DNA of 64,000 nucleotides from the NCBI RefSeq assembly GCF_001189535.1, contig NZ_CP012070.1, forward strand, positions 2,852,001 through 2,916,000, read 5' to 3'. The notes below the pieces were generated by a model. It was given only the letters and a program-made list of their open reading frames with translations. It ran no database searches and was not told where the DNA came from. Positions 27,826-36,091 of this stretch are shown here, in pieces (position 1 is the first letter of the stretch; every line of letters begins with the position of its first letter). The position numbers were made by a program, and so were the translations under genes. Source of the stretch: Arsenicicoccus sp. oral taxon 190. Its GTDB lineage: Bacteria; Actinomycetota; Actinomycetes; Actinomycetales; Dermatophilaceae.

Positions 27826-30800
27826 CTAGTGCCCGGAGCTGCCGGGGCTGGAGTGCCACAGCTTGCGGGGTGCCTCACGGGGGTCTCCTCCGGCTGGTCG
27901 GATGTCTGCGTAGGGGGACTGCGCGAACCCCGAGGCGTGCAGCAGGACCCGCCGGGTCCGCGGCGATCCCTCGGTGCCCGTGGCCCGCTCGGCCTCGGCG
28001 GCCCGCTCCACCGCCTCGGCCTCGCTGCGCGCGAGGAGCTCGTGGACCCCCTGCGGGCCGCTGCGCAGCCACTCCTCCCAGAGCGTGCCGAGCTCCCAGG
28101 CCCCGGTGGCGCGCAGCGAGATCCCGCGCGGGCCGGTGCGGCGGACCTCTCCGCGGACGAGCAGCATCCAGGAGTGGAAGACGGTGGCGGCATACGGCCC
28201 CTGCACGTCCTCGAAGAAGGTCGCGTCGATCGGGCCGGTCGTGTCGTCGAGGGTGAGGAAGACCACCCGGCGCCCCGATCGCACCGGCGGGGTCTGCGTG
28301 GCCACCTTGACGCCCGCGGCGAGCACCGTGGACCTGCTGCGCGCCCGCAGCAGGTCCACGGACCGCACCGCACCGAGGGCCCGCAGCATCGGGGCGTAGG
28401 GCTCCAGCACGTGGGCCGTGGCGTCGAGCCCCAGCACCTCCAGCTCGGCACGCACCCGCTCGGTCTGCGTCATCTCCGGCAGGCCGCTGCCGACGGTCAG
28501 CTCCGGGGCGTCGCCGAGGTCGAGGGACAGCTGGACCGGCTGCTCGGCCGCGGCCGTGACCCGGGCGTGCTCCTGGGACTGCCGGGCAGCGGCCGAGCGC
28601 ACGTCCGGCGCGGCGGAGCGCAGCTCCGGGCCGGTCTCCGGTCGCCGGGAGGCTGCGGCTCCCGCGGGGCGGGGCGCGCGGCGGGTGGTGGCGCGGGTGT
28701 AGCGCTCGAGCTCGGCGACGTGCAGCAGCAGGTCGCGCCGGGTGATCTTGCCGCGCCGGCCGAGCCCCTCGACGGCGCGGTGCCCCGACAGGCCGTAGAG
28801 AGAGTCCAGGGCCCCGGCGAGGACGAGGCGCTCCAGGACCGGGCGCGAGGGCTGGGCGCGGTTCCACACGTCGGCGAGCGTGACGTAGGGCTGCCCGGCG
28901 ACGAGGCGCTGCACCTCGGCGTCGCTGATGCCCTTGACGTCGGCGAGCGAGAGCCGGATGCCGTAGTCGCGGGCGTCGGGCAGGTCGGGGTGGGCCGGTC
29001 CGGCGCGCCCCACCTGGTCCAGGATCTGCGGCGGCGGCTCGTGCCAGGGCTCCACCCGCTCGACGCGGTAGGTGTCGCCGGAGGCGTTGACGTCCAGGCC
29101 GAGCACCGCGATGCCGAGGTTGCGGGCGTCGTCGAGGATGAGGCGCTTGGGGTACATCCCCGGGTCGTGGGTGAGCACCCCGGCCAGGAAGGCCGCCGGG
29201 TGGTGCGTCTTGAGCCACGCGGACTGGTAGGTCGGCAGCGCGAAGGCCGCGGCGTGCGCCTTGCAGAACCCGAACGACGCGAACGCGTGCAGCACCTCCC
29301 AGATCCGGTCGACGTCCGGCGGGGCGTAGCCCCGGGCGGCCGCCGCCGGACGCCACCAGGCCTCGACCTCCACCTGACCCTGAGGCGACCCCAGGGCTCG
29401 CCGCACCTCGTCCGCCTCGGCCAGCGTCACCCCGGCCGTCTCGGCGACGATGCGCAGCACCTGCTCGTGGAAGACCACGACGCCGGCGGTCTCCTGCAGT
29501 GCCGGCACCAGCGTCTCGTGCAGGTAGTCCGGCTCGGCCCACCCCTGCCGGGCCCGCAGGAAGGGGGTGATCATGTCCGACTTGACCGGCCCGGGCCGGA
29601 ACAACGAGATGTCGATGACGATGTCCTCGAACCGCTCGGGACCGAACTTGCCGATCAGCTCCCGCTGCCCGGGGGACTCGATCTGGAAGCACCCGAGGGT
29701 GTGGGTGCTGCGGATCAGCCGGAAGGTCGCCTCGTCGTCCAGCGGCACCTGGGCCTGGTCGTCCAGGTCGATGCGGATCCCGTCGACGCGCTCCACCTCG
29801 GCGACCGCGTGGGCCATCGCCGACTGCATGCGGATGCCGAGCACGTCGAGCTTGAGCAGCCCCATGGCCTCGACGTCGTCCTTGTCGAAGTGGCTCATCG
29901 GGAAGCCGAGCCAGCTCGCCTCGACGGGGGTGCGGTCGAGCAGCCCGGAGTTGGACAGCACCACCCCGCACGGGTGCAGGGCGACGTGGCGGGGCAGCCC
30001 GTCGACGCGCTCGACCAGGTCGAAGAAGGTCTGCAGCCGGGGGGCGTCCAGGCCGCTCGCCCGCAGCTCGGGCAGGTCCGCGATGGCGTTGCGGGCGTCC
30101 CGGGCCCGGATGTGGGGGAAGGCCTTGGCGATCGCGTCGATCTCGGTCGGCGGCATGCCGAGCGCTCCCCCGACGTCCCGGATCGCGTGGCGCACCCGGT
30201 AGCTGTCCATCATCGACACGCAGGTCACCCGGTCACCGCCGAAGCGGTCGAGGACCCGCTCGTAGATCGCGGTCCGCCGGTCGGACTCCACGTCGATGTC
30301 GATGTCGGGCAGCTGCGCGCGCAGCGGGGAGCAGAACCGCTCCATCAGCAGGTCGTAGCGGATCGGGTCGACCCCGCTGATGCCGAGCAGGTAGTTGATC
30401 AGGCTGCCGGCGCCGGACCCCCGGGCGGCGACCCTCCCGGACATGTCGCGGATCAGGTCGCAGACCGTGGCGACGGTGAGGAAGTAGGTCGGGTAGCCGA
30501 GCGTCGCCACGACCCCCAGCTCGTCCTCCAGCCGCGCCTCGATGGCGCGCCGCTCCCGGTCGCTCGCGCCCGGGTAGCGGGCGGGGAGCGCGCCTCGGCA
30601 GCGCTCGGCCAGCACCCGCTGCGGAGACTCCCCCGGCCGTATGCCGAGGACCCCGGGCTCCGGCAGCTGCACCGACCCGATCCCGAGGTCGCTGCGCGGG
30701 TCGAGGCGGCAGTCGGCCGCGACCTGCAGGGTGCGGCGCAGCAGCTCGTCGGCCCGGGCCTGGTCGCCGTCGCAGACGACCCGGGCCAGCGCGACCATGG

Positions 30801-31650
30801 CGGGCGTCGAGGACAGGTGGCCCAGCGTGGTGACCCGGTCCAGGTGGCGGGTGTCGAGGGCGACGAGGCGCCGGGCGGCGTCGAGGACGTCGGCCGTGAT
30901 CGCGTCCTCGGGGCGCCCGTGCCGCACCGCGGCGGTCAGCACCGCCGGCACCCGGGCCGCGTCGGCCAGCGCCAGCATGGCCGCGGCCTGGCGACGGCTG
31001 ACGGGGGTGCCGGGAGGACCCTCGTGGCAGACCACCTCGACGACCAGGGCGCCCTCCGGCAGCGCTCGCCGCCAGCGGTCCAGCCGCTCCCGGGCCAGCA
31101 CGGAGCGGCCCTGCAGGACCGCGCGGCCCACGTCGGAGTCGGGCCCGACCAGCACCGTCAGGGCGGCCGACCGCTCGGCGCGGGCGTGCTCGGAGCGGGC
31201 GTGCTCGACGCGGACATGCTCGGCCACGAGCTCCAGGCTGGTCACCGGGGTGCCCCGCTCGCCCGCGAGGTGGGTGGCGGTGACCAGGCGGCACAGCCGG
31301 GCCCAGCCGGTCCCGGGCGGCAGGTGCGCCTGCCCCCGCGCGAGCACGGTGACCCGCGGCAGCCGGGGGTCGACGAGCGCACCGCCGCGGACCGGGGTGC
31401 GCCCCGGCGGGCGCCCCTGCCGACCGGCGACGGCCCCGACGGCGAGGTCCACGCCGAGGACCGGGGCGATGCCGCGCGCGAGGCAGGCCTGGGCGAACTT
31501 CACGGCGCCGTAGAGGCCGTCGCGGTCGGTCAGCGCCAGGGTGTGCTGGCCCCACCCCGCCGCCAGGTCCACCAGGTCGCCCGGGGTGGTCGTGCCGTAG
31601 CGCAGCGAGTGCCCCGACGCCACGTGCAGGTGGACGAAGTCATCGGACAC
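27826..31650 (-). CDS. dnaE2: Error-prone DNA polymerase III alpha-like subunit
   Basis: The 1274-residue protein is a C-family polymerase. The N-terminal PHP domain has HLHVASGHS and LTDRDGLYG; the palm carries ARGSGAGSLINYLLG and the catalytic PDIDIDVESDRR near residue 450; a C-terminal OB-fold (VVFLTLDDTTGPIDATFF) follows. An Arg/Ala-rich insert lies around 985-1045. The family includes the mutagenic DnaE2 used in lesion bypass, and the near-consensus SOS box two genes upstream supports that over a replicative DnaE. The GTG at 31650 overlaps the end of the HEPN gene by 11 bases. No ImuB-like gene is visible nearby; DinB lies downstream instead. Confidence 0.85.
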   Translation of the reverse strand: MSDDFVHLHVASGHSLRYGTTTPGDLVDLAAGWGQHTLALTDRDGLYGAVKFAQACLARGIAPVLGVDLAVGAVAGRQGRPPGRTPVRGGALVDPRLPRVTVLARGQAHLPPGTGWARLCRLVTATHLAGERGTPVTSLELVAEHVRVEHARSEHARAERSAALTVLVGPDSDVGRAVLQGRSVLARERLDRWRRALPEGALVVEVVCHEGPPGTPVSRRQAAAMLALADAARVPAVLTAAVRHGRPEDAITADVLDAARRLVALDTRHLDRVTTLGHLSSTPAMVALARVVCDGDQARADELLRRTLQVAADCRLDPRSDLGIGSVQLPEPGVLGIRPGESPQRVLAERCRGALPARYPGASDRERRAIEARLEDELGVVATLGYPTYFLTVATVCDLIRDMSGRVAARGSGAGSLINYLLGISGVDPIRYDLLMERFCSPLRAQLPDIDIDVESDRRTAIYERVLDRFGGDRVTCVSMMDSYRVRHAIRDVGGALGMPPTEIDAIAKAFPHIRARDARNAIADLPELRASGLDAPRLQTFFDLVERVDGLPRHVALHPCGVVLSNSGLLDRTPVEASWLGFPMSHFDKDDVEAMGLLKLDVLGIRMQSAMAHAVAEVERVDGIRIDLDDQAQVPLDDEATFRLIRSTHTLGCFQIESPGQRELIGKFGPERFEDIVIDISLFRPGPVKSDMITPFLRARQGWAEPDYLHETLVPALQETAGVVVFHEQVLRIVAETAGVTLAEADEVRRALGSPQGQVEVEAWWRPAAAARGYAPPDVDRIWEVLHAFASFGFCKAHAAAFALPTYQSAWLKTHHPAAFLAGVLTHDPGMYPKRLILDDARNLGIAVLGLDVNASGDTYRVERVEPWHEPPPQILDQVGRAGPAHPDLPDARDYGIRLSLADVKGISDAEVQRLVAGQPYVTLADVWNRAQPSRPVLERLVLAGALDSLYGLSGHRAVEGLGRRGKITRRDLLLHVAELERYTRATTRRAPRPAGAAASRRPETGPELRSAAPDVRSAAARQSQEHARVTAAAEQPVQLSLDLGDAPELTVGSGLPEMTQTERVRAELEVLGLDATAHVLEPYAPMLRALGAVRSVDLLRARSRSTVLAAGVKVATQTPPVRSGRRVVFLTLDDTTGPIDATFFEDVQGPYAATVFHSWMLLVRGEVRRTGPRGISLRATGAWELGTLWEEWLRSGPQGVHELLARSEAEAVERAAEAERATGTEGSPRTRRVLLHASGFAQSPYADIRPAGGDPREAPRKLWHSSPGSSGH

Positions 31651-32071
31651 CGGCAGCCACCTGCAGGGACGGCAGCGGCGCGTGCGGGGCCGCGCCCAGC
31701 GAGGACTCGACGAGACCGAGGAAGGTCTCCGAGGCTCGCACCAGGTCGTCCGCCTCGCGGGCCGAGATCAGCCCGCCCCGCTCGGCGACGGACCGGCGCA
31801 CCGCCGAGGCGGCGTAGAACGCGGCCCACTCCCCCAGCTCGGGGGCCGCGGCGGGCAGCAGCTCCCACACGCTGCGGGGGCGGCCCCGGCCGGCGGGGCG
31901 CCCACGGGTGGCCAGCAGCGCCGCCCCGGCTCGCAGCCCGGACAGGTGTGCCGCGACGTAGCGGTCAGCCGTCGTCGTCGCGCAGGTCGCCTCGGCGAGC
32001 GCGGCGTAGGCCCGGTCGAGCAGGTCCAGCGTCGCCGTGGTCAACGGGGGTCGGGTGGTCGTCGCCGTCAT
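31640..32071 (-). CDS. SAV_6107-family HEPN domain protein
   Basis: The 143-residue alpha-helical protein fits the SAV_6107 HEPN family. HEPN proteins are often RNases using an R-x4-6-H motif; here RYVAAH gives Arg37-x4-His42, so the motif is intact. Family members are linked, as I recall, to mutator polymerase genes in actinobacteria, and this one directly precedes the DnaE2-like gene with an 11-base overlap. The target and role are unknown. I chose ATG at 32071 with AGGTG upstream; an ATG at 32092 would add seven residues. The gene lies 97 bases after the DUF6504 gene. Confidence 0.75.
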   Translation of the reverse strand: MTATTTRPPLTTATLDLLDRAYAALAEATCATTTADRYVAAHLSGLRAGAALLATRGRPAGRGRPRSVWELLPAAAPELGEWAAFYAASAVRRSVAERGGLISAREADDLVRASETFLGLVESSLGAAPHAPLPSLQVAAGVR

Positions 32072-32168
32072 GGGAGCACCTGCTTTCGTCATACGCACAA
32101 AATGAGGGTGAAAAACACGATTGAAGGTGGGAGTGAAGGTGAGGTCGAAGGGTGAGGGTGGGGCGCGA

Positions 32169-32447
32169 TCAGTCGGAGAGGGCGACGAGCTGCCAGCGGG
32201 TGCCGCGGACCGCCAGGTCGTAGACCCCGAGGACGCCGGAGCGACCGGCGGCGGCCTCGACCCGCCAGACCTCTCCCTCGAGGTCCGCGGCGGTCACCGC
32301 GCGGGTGTCCGGCACCTCGCGCCACCAGGGGCGTCGCTCGCGCCAGTGGTCGACCACGGAGCGGACGTCGTAGAGCCGGCCCCGCCAGATGAACTGCAGC
32401 GGACGACCGTCGTGCCGGACCTCGATGGCATCCTCGCAACGGCGCAT
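32169..32447 (-). CDS. DUF6504 family protein, first gene of the SOS block
   Basis: The 92-residue protein has the DUF6504 pattern QFIWRGRLYDVRSVVDHW, then EVWRVEAA and GVYDLAVRGTRWQLVALSD. It is rich in aromatic and charged residues with no catalytic signature. The family occurs next to translesion polymerase genes in actinobacteria, so a role in that pathway is inferred. The ATG at 32447 has a strong GGAGGAGAG site. An SOS box lies 49-64 bases upstream of the start. Confidence 0.78.
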   Translation of the reverse strand: MRRCEDAIEVRHDGRPLQFIWRGRLYDVRSVVDHWRERRPWWREVPDTRAVTAADLEGEVWRVEAAAGRSGVLGVYDLAVRGTRWQLVALSD

Positions 32448-32495
32448 GGCTCTCTCCTCCCGACCGCGAGCGCCCAGGGCGTTCGATCACTTTTG

Positions 32496-32511
32496 TCGAA
32501 TCTTTGTTCGA
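32496..32511. promoter_or_regulatory. LexA-type SOS box
   Basis: TCGAATCTTTGTTCGA matches the actinobacterial consensus TCGAAC-N4-GTTCGA at 11 of 12 fixed positions. A further half site GTTCGA lies at 32481-32486. It is in the 272-base region between the DUF6504 and DUF4126 genes, 49 bases before the former, and is the only such site I found in the window. Confidence 0.85.
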
Positions 32512-32719
32512 TGAAGAGAACTCTAGGGCCGACCTCTGACAGACCCCCAGCCCCTTGTCACCCACATGCGCATCACCGCTGGTCGGGTGGTCACCGCCGC
32601 GCCGAGCCCCGGATCGATACCACCCCGTGACCCCTCGGCACGGGCGTTCGAGAATCCCGGGGCCGCCCCGGCCCTTACCGTGATGCCACACCGATGGAGC
32701 CCGACGAGACGGAGGACAG

Positions 32720-33355
32720 ATGGGTACCGAGCTGCTGCCGATGGTCTTCACGAGCGGCTGGGCGAGCGGCATCAACGCCTACGCCGTGGTCCTGGTCATG
32801 GGCCTGGCCGGACGGTTCTTCTCCGTCGACCTCGTCCCGGGGGTGCTCACCCGCACCGACGTGCTGATCGCCTCGGCGGTGCTCTTCCTGCTCGAGATGT
32901 TCGCCGACAAGATCCCCTACGTCGACACCGCGTGGGACAGCGTCCACACGGTCGTGCGACCGGCCGTGGGCGCGACGCTCGGCTACCTGCTCGCCGGCCA
33001 CGAGGGGTCCGGCCTGGAGCAGGCCTTCGCCGCCGCCACCGGCGGCTTCAGCGCCCTGGCGAGCCACGGCGTCAAGGCCGGCATCCGCGCCGGCGTCAAC
33101 GCCTCTCCCGAGCCGGTCAGCAACATCGCGATCTCCTCGGCGGAGGACGTCGCCGTCGTCGGCGTCATGACCCTCGCCACCAACCACCCCTGGGCCGCCG
33201 CCACCGTCGCGGGCATCCTCCTGCTGATCGGCATCGTCGCCGTGGTCTGGCTGCTGCGCCGCATCGTCTCCATCAAGCGGAGGTATGACGACTGGGGCAC
33301 CCGGCGCCGCGACGCGGAGGACCTGCGGCTGGACGGGCCCGGCGACCCTCGCTGA
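32720..33355 (+). CDS. DUF4126 family membrane protein
   Basis: The 211-residue protein has four to five hydrophobic segments and the DUF4126 pattern TSGWASGINAYAVVLVMGLAGRF with LFLLEMFADKIPYVDTAWD (read in parts). The function is unknown. The ATG at 32720 follows GGAGG at ideal spacing. The gene is divergent from the SOS block. The C-terminal end is charged and probably cytoplasmic (RRYDDWGTRRRDAEDL). Confidence 0.78.
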   Translation: MGTELLPMVFTSGWASGINAYAVVLVMGLAGRFFSVDLVPGVLTRTDVLIASAVLFLLEMFADKIPYVDTAWDSVHTVVRPAVGATLGYLLAGHEGSGLEQAFAAATGGFSALASHGVKAGIRAGVNASPEPVSNIAISSAEDVAVVGVMTLATNHPWAAATVAGILLLIGIVAVVWLLRRIVSIKRRYDDWGTRRRDAEDLRLDGPGDPR

Positions 33356-33380
33356 GACTCCCTGCCCCTCGCTGAGACTC
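33346..33380. repeat. 15-base direct repeat covering the gene end
   Basis: CCCTCGCTGAGACTC at 33346-33360 includes the DUF4126 stop codon and is repeated exactly at 33366-33380, followed by the partial copy GCTGAGCCTC. The repeats fill the gap to the convergent metF stop. Confidence 0.85.
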
Positions 33381-33388
33381 GCTGAGCC

Positions 33389-34303
33389 TCACTGACCGAG
33401 GTTGGCGAAGACCTCCAGCGTCGCCGTCGAGCGGTTCATCGTGTAGAAGTGCAGCCCCGGCGCGCCCTCGTCCATGAGCCGCTGCGCGTGCTCGGTGGCG
33501 ATCTGCACCCCCACCTCGCGGACCGCGTCGGCGTCCTCGCCCACCGCCTCCAGCCGGGAGGTCACCGAGGTCGGCAGCGCCGCCCCGGACAGCTCGGCCA
33601 TCCTGCTGATCTGACGCAGGTTGGTCACCGGCATGAGCCCCGGGATGATCGGCAGCGTCCCGCCGCGGGCGACCACGAGGTCGCGCAGCCGCAGGTAGTT
33701 GTCGACGTCGAAGACCATCTGGGTCACGGCGAAGTCGGCGCCCGCCCGCTGCTTGGCGACCAGCACGTCGGCGTCCTGCTCCCGCGAGGACGACTCCGGG
33801 TGACCGTCCGGGAAGGCCGCCACCCCGATCGTGAAGTCACCGAGCGAGCGGACCAGGTCCACCAGCTGGTCCGCGTGGTCCAGGCCCTCCGGGTGCGCCA
33901 CCCACGGTGAGCCCAGCCCCCCGGCCGGGTCCCCGCGCAGCACCATGACGTTGCGGATCCCCGCGTCGGCATACGCCCCGATCACGGAGCGCAGCTCCCC
34001 CACCGACGACCCGACGCACGTCAGGTGCGCCATCGGCAGCAGCGTGGTCTCCTCGGCGATGCGCTGGGTCACCCGCACGGTGCGGTCCCGCGTGGTGCCG
34101 CCCGCTCCGTAGGTCACCGACACGAAGGACGGCCGCTTCTTCTCCAGGTGCCGGATCGCCTCCCACAGCACGGCCTCGGCCTCGTCCGAGCGGGGCGGGA
34201 AGAACTCGAAGGAGAAGCTCGTGCCCTCCTTGGCCAGCATGTCCGGGATCGAGGCCCCGGACAGGTGGTCGCGCGGGGCGAGGAACGACGAGCCAGAGAC
34301 CAT
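33389..34303 (-). CDS. metF: Methylenetetrahydrofolate reductase
   Basis: The 304-residue flavoprotein reduces 5,10-methylenetetrahydrofolate to 5-methyltetrahydrofolate for methionine synthesis. It has FSFEFFPPRSDEAE at the N-terminus, VSVTYGAGGTTRDRT, and GADFAVTQMVFD, all typical of MetF, with a normal length. The ATG at 34303 has TAGAGT seven bases upstream and no ribosome site, so the message is probably leaderless. The gene is divergent from the polyprenyl synthase gene; the same pairing occurs in Mycobacterium tuberculosis (Rv2172c-Rv2173). Confidence 0.88.
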   Translation of the reverse strand: MVSGSSFLAPRDHLSGASIPDMLAKEGTSFSFEFFPPRSDEAEAVLWEAIRHLEKKRPSFVSVTYGAGGTTRDRTVRVTQRIAEETTLLPMAHLTCVGSSVGELRSVIGAYADAGIRNVMVLRGDPAGGLGSPWVAHPEGLDHADQLVDLVRSLGDFTIGVAAFPDGHPESSSREQDADVLVAKQRAGADFAVTQMVFDVDNYLRLRDLVVARGGTLPIIPGLMPVTNLRQISRMAELSGAALPTSVTSRLEAVGEDADAVREVGVQIATEHAQRLMDEGAPGLHFYTMNRSTATLEVFANLGQ

Positions 34304-34310
34304 GGCGGGC

Positions 34311-34316
34311 ACTCTA
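34311..34316 (-). promoter_or_regulatory. -10 element for leaderless metF
   Basis: TAGAGT on the minus strand, seven bases before the ATG at 34303. Confidence 0.55.
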
Positions 34317-34332
34317 GGTGACCGCGACCGCG

Positions 34333-34338
34333 TAGGCT
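34333..34338 (+). promoter_or_regulatory. -10 element for the polyprenyl synthase gene
   Basis: TAGGCT predicts a transcription start near 34345 and a leader of about 48 bases carrying the GGAGG ribosome site. It lies only 17 bases from the divergent metF -10 box. Confidence 0.45.
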
Positions 34339-34392
34339 CGGAGCGCACGCCATGTGGGCACCCCGCACGGCGCACGGATGGAGGCTGTCGCG

Positions 34393-35490
34393 ATGACCAC
34401 CGCAGGGACCGAGATCGTCGACCTGGCGCGGCTGCGCCACCGGGTCCAGGCCGAGATCGACGAGGAGATCGCCCTGCGCGCCGCCCAGCTGGCCGCGGTC
34501 GGTCGCGACACGCGGCTGCTGGTCGACGCGGTCGCCGACCTCCTGCGCGGCGGCAAGCGCCTGCGCGCGGCCTTCTGCTACTGGGGCTACCGCGCCGCCG
34601 GCGGCGACGACAACGAGGCCATCGTGCGGGCCGCCACCGCGATGGAGCTCTTCCAGGCCGCCGCCCTCCTCCACGACGACGTCATGGACGACAGCGACAC
34701 CCGGCGCGGGATGCCTGCCGCGCACCGTCGCCTCGCCGCCCACCACGCCGACCAGCGGTGGGAGGGGCTGTCCGAGAGGTTCGGCGTGGCCGGGGCGATC
34801 CTGGCCGGCAACCTGTGCCTGACCTGGACCGACTCGATGTTCGCGACCTCGGGGCTGTCGCGTCAGGAGCTCCACGGGGCCCGCCCCATCTTCGACGAGA
34901 TGCGCACCCAGCTCATGGGCGGGCAGTTCCTCGACGTGCTCGAGGCCGCGCGGGGCTGGTCCGACCTGACGACCGAGCAGCGCCTGGCCCGCGCGCACCG
35001 CGTCATCACCTACAAGAGCGCGAAGTACTCCGTGGAGCACCCGCTGCTCATCGGGGCCGCCGCCGCCGGGGCCAGGCACCGGGACCTGCAGCACCTCGGC
35101 GAGTTCGGGCTGTGCGTGGGACAGGCCTTCCAGCTGCGCGACGACCTGCTCGGCGTCTTCGGGGACCCGGCCGCGACGGGCAAGCCCGCCGGCGACGACC
35201 TGCGCGAGGGCAAGCAGACCGTCCTCGTCGCCCACACCCTGGAGGGCCTCGGCCGGGCCGAGGCCGCCGCCTTCGCCCGTAGGCTCGGCGACCCCCACCT
35301 GGAGGAGCGGGCGGTGGCGCAGATGCGCGACGCCATCGTGTCCTCCGGCGCGGTCGACGCCGTCGAGCGGGACATCGACCGGCTGCTCGAGCAGGCCCTC
35401 GTCGAGCTCGCCGCCACGCAGGGGCTCCTCGACGACGGGCGCGCGGTCCTGGCCGACCTCGCGACCTACGCCACGCAGCGCGCCAGCTGA
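34393..35490 (+). CDS. Polyprenyl (geranylgeranyl-type) diphosphate synthase
   Basis: The 365-residue protein condenses allylic diphosphates with isopentenyl diphosphate. The first aspartate-rich motif is DDVMDDSD (95-102) and the second is near 249-253 in QLRDDLLGVFGD; GGKRLRAAF and the KSAKYSVEHPL segment bind diphosphate. Residues before the first motif that set chain length (AMELFQAAALLH) do not let me fix the product. I chose ATG at 34393, preceded by GGAGG; earlier in-frame starts lack a ribosome site. It corresponds to idsA2 of Mycobacterium tuberculosis by position. Confidence 0.85.
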   Translation: MTTAGTEIVDLARLRHRVQAEIDEEIALRAAQLAAVGRDTRLLVDAVADLLRGGKRLRAAFCYWGYRAAGGDDNEAIVRAATAMELFQAAALLHDDVMDDSDTRRGMPAAHRRLAAHHADQRWEGLSERFGVAGAILAGNLCLTWTDSMFATSGLSRQELHGARPIFDEMRTQLMGGQFLDVLEAARGWSDLTTEQRLARAHRVITYKSAKYSVEHPLLIGAAAAGARHRDLQHLGEFGLCVGQAFQLRDDLLGVFGDPAATGKPAGDDLREGKQTVLVAHTLEGLGRAEAAAFARRLGDPHLEERAVAQMRDAIVSSGAVDAVERDIDRLLEQALVELAATQGLLDDGRAVLADLATYATQRAS

Positions 35491-35525
35491 AACCGCGCCA
35501 GCTGAAACCGAGCCGGCCGAGACCG
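35481..35525. repeat. 15-base tandem duplication over the stop codon
   Basis: CGCCAGCTGAAACCG at 35481-35495 includes the synthase stop and is repeated exactly at 35496-35510; a third, degenerate copy (11 of 15 matches) follows at 35511-35525. Confidence 0.85.
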
Positions 35526-35572
35526 CGCCGCAGCCGGCCCACCCTGCCGGCTCAGGCGCCCACGGCGTCAGG

Positions 35573-35962
35573 TCAGAAGGCCAGCTCCTGGGCGCGGCGG
35601 CGGATCTCGGTCTTGTGACCGGCCCGCAGGTCGCCGATCGGGGTGCCGGTGCGCAGCGAGTCGTCCGGCGTGTGCAGCCACTCGATCGCCTCGGCGTCGC
35701 CGAGCCCGGAGTCGTGCAGCACCGACAGCGTCCCGCGCAGCGCCTCCAGCGGCGCCCCCTCCTGCACGAACGTCTCCGGGATGCTCACCACGGTGCGCTC
35801 GCCCCGGCGGACCGCGAGGAGCAGCCGCTCCTGCAACCAGGTCCGGACCGTCGAGAGGGGCACCCCGCCCGCCTCGGCGAGGTCGGGCACGGTCACCCAG
35901 CCGGGCACCAGCTCCTCCACGGCGGACAACAGCTCAGGACTCGGGGCAGCGGATCGGCTCAC
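35573..35962 (-). CDS. Rv2175c-family DNA-binding protein
   Basis: The 129-residue protein has a winged-helix-like N-terminal DNA-binding domain (PGWVTVPDLAEAGGVPLSTV, RTWLQERLLLAVRRGER) and a C-terminal part with HTPDDSLRTGTPIGDLRAG read in pieces. In Mycobacterium tuberculosis the homologue Rv2175c is a DNA-binding substrate of the kinase PknL, which is encoded close by here too. I chose GTG at 35962; a ribosome site would be too close, but CAGGCT lies six bases upstream, a near match to the leaderless -10 pattern. Ser3 or the Thr residues in the N-terminus are possible phosphorylation sites. Confidence 0.8.
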   Translation of the reverse strand: MSRSAAPSPELLSAVEELVPGWVTVPDLAEAGGVPLSTVRTWLQERLLLAVRRGERTVVSIPETFVQEGAPLEALRGTLSVLHDSGLGDAEAIEWLHTPDDSLRTGTPIGDLRAGHKTEIRRRAQELAF

Positions 35963-36091
35963 CTCCCCAGCCTGCCACGAACCCGCGCCCCGGCGCGCCA
36001 CCCCGGTCCGGCGAGGTGACGCACGGATGCGCCATCCGGGTGACCGTGCTTCACTGGGACGGCCCTCCGCTCCCCCGACCCAAGGACCCGT

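Noticed and set aside
27829..32124. A 1431-codon open frame on the plus strand opposite the DnaE2-like gene
   Set aside because: Same reason; no family features, no ribosome site, and the minus-strand polymerase has clear catalytic motifs.
32640..32660. A second SOS-like half site GTTCGAGAAT near 32648
   Set aside because: Only one arm matches the LexA consensus; the other half is missing.
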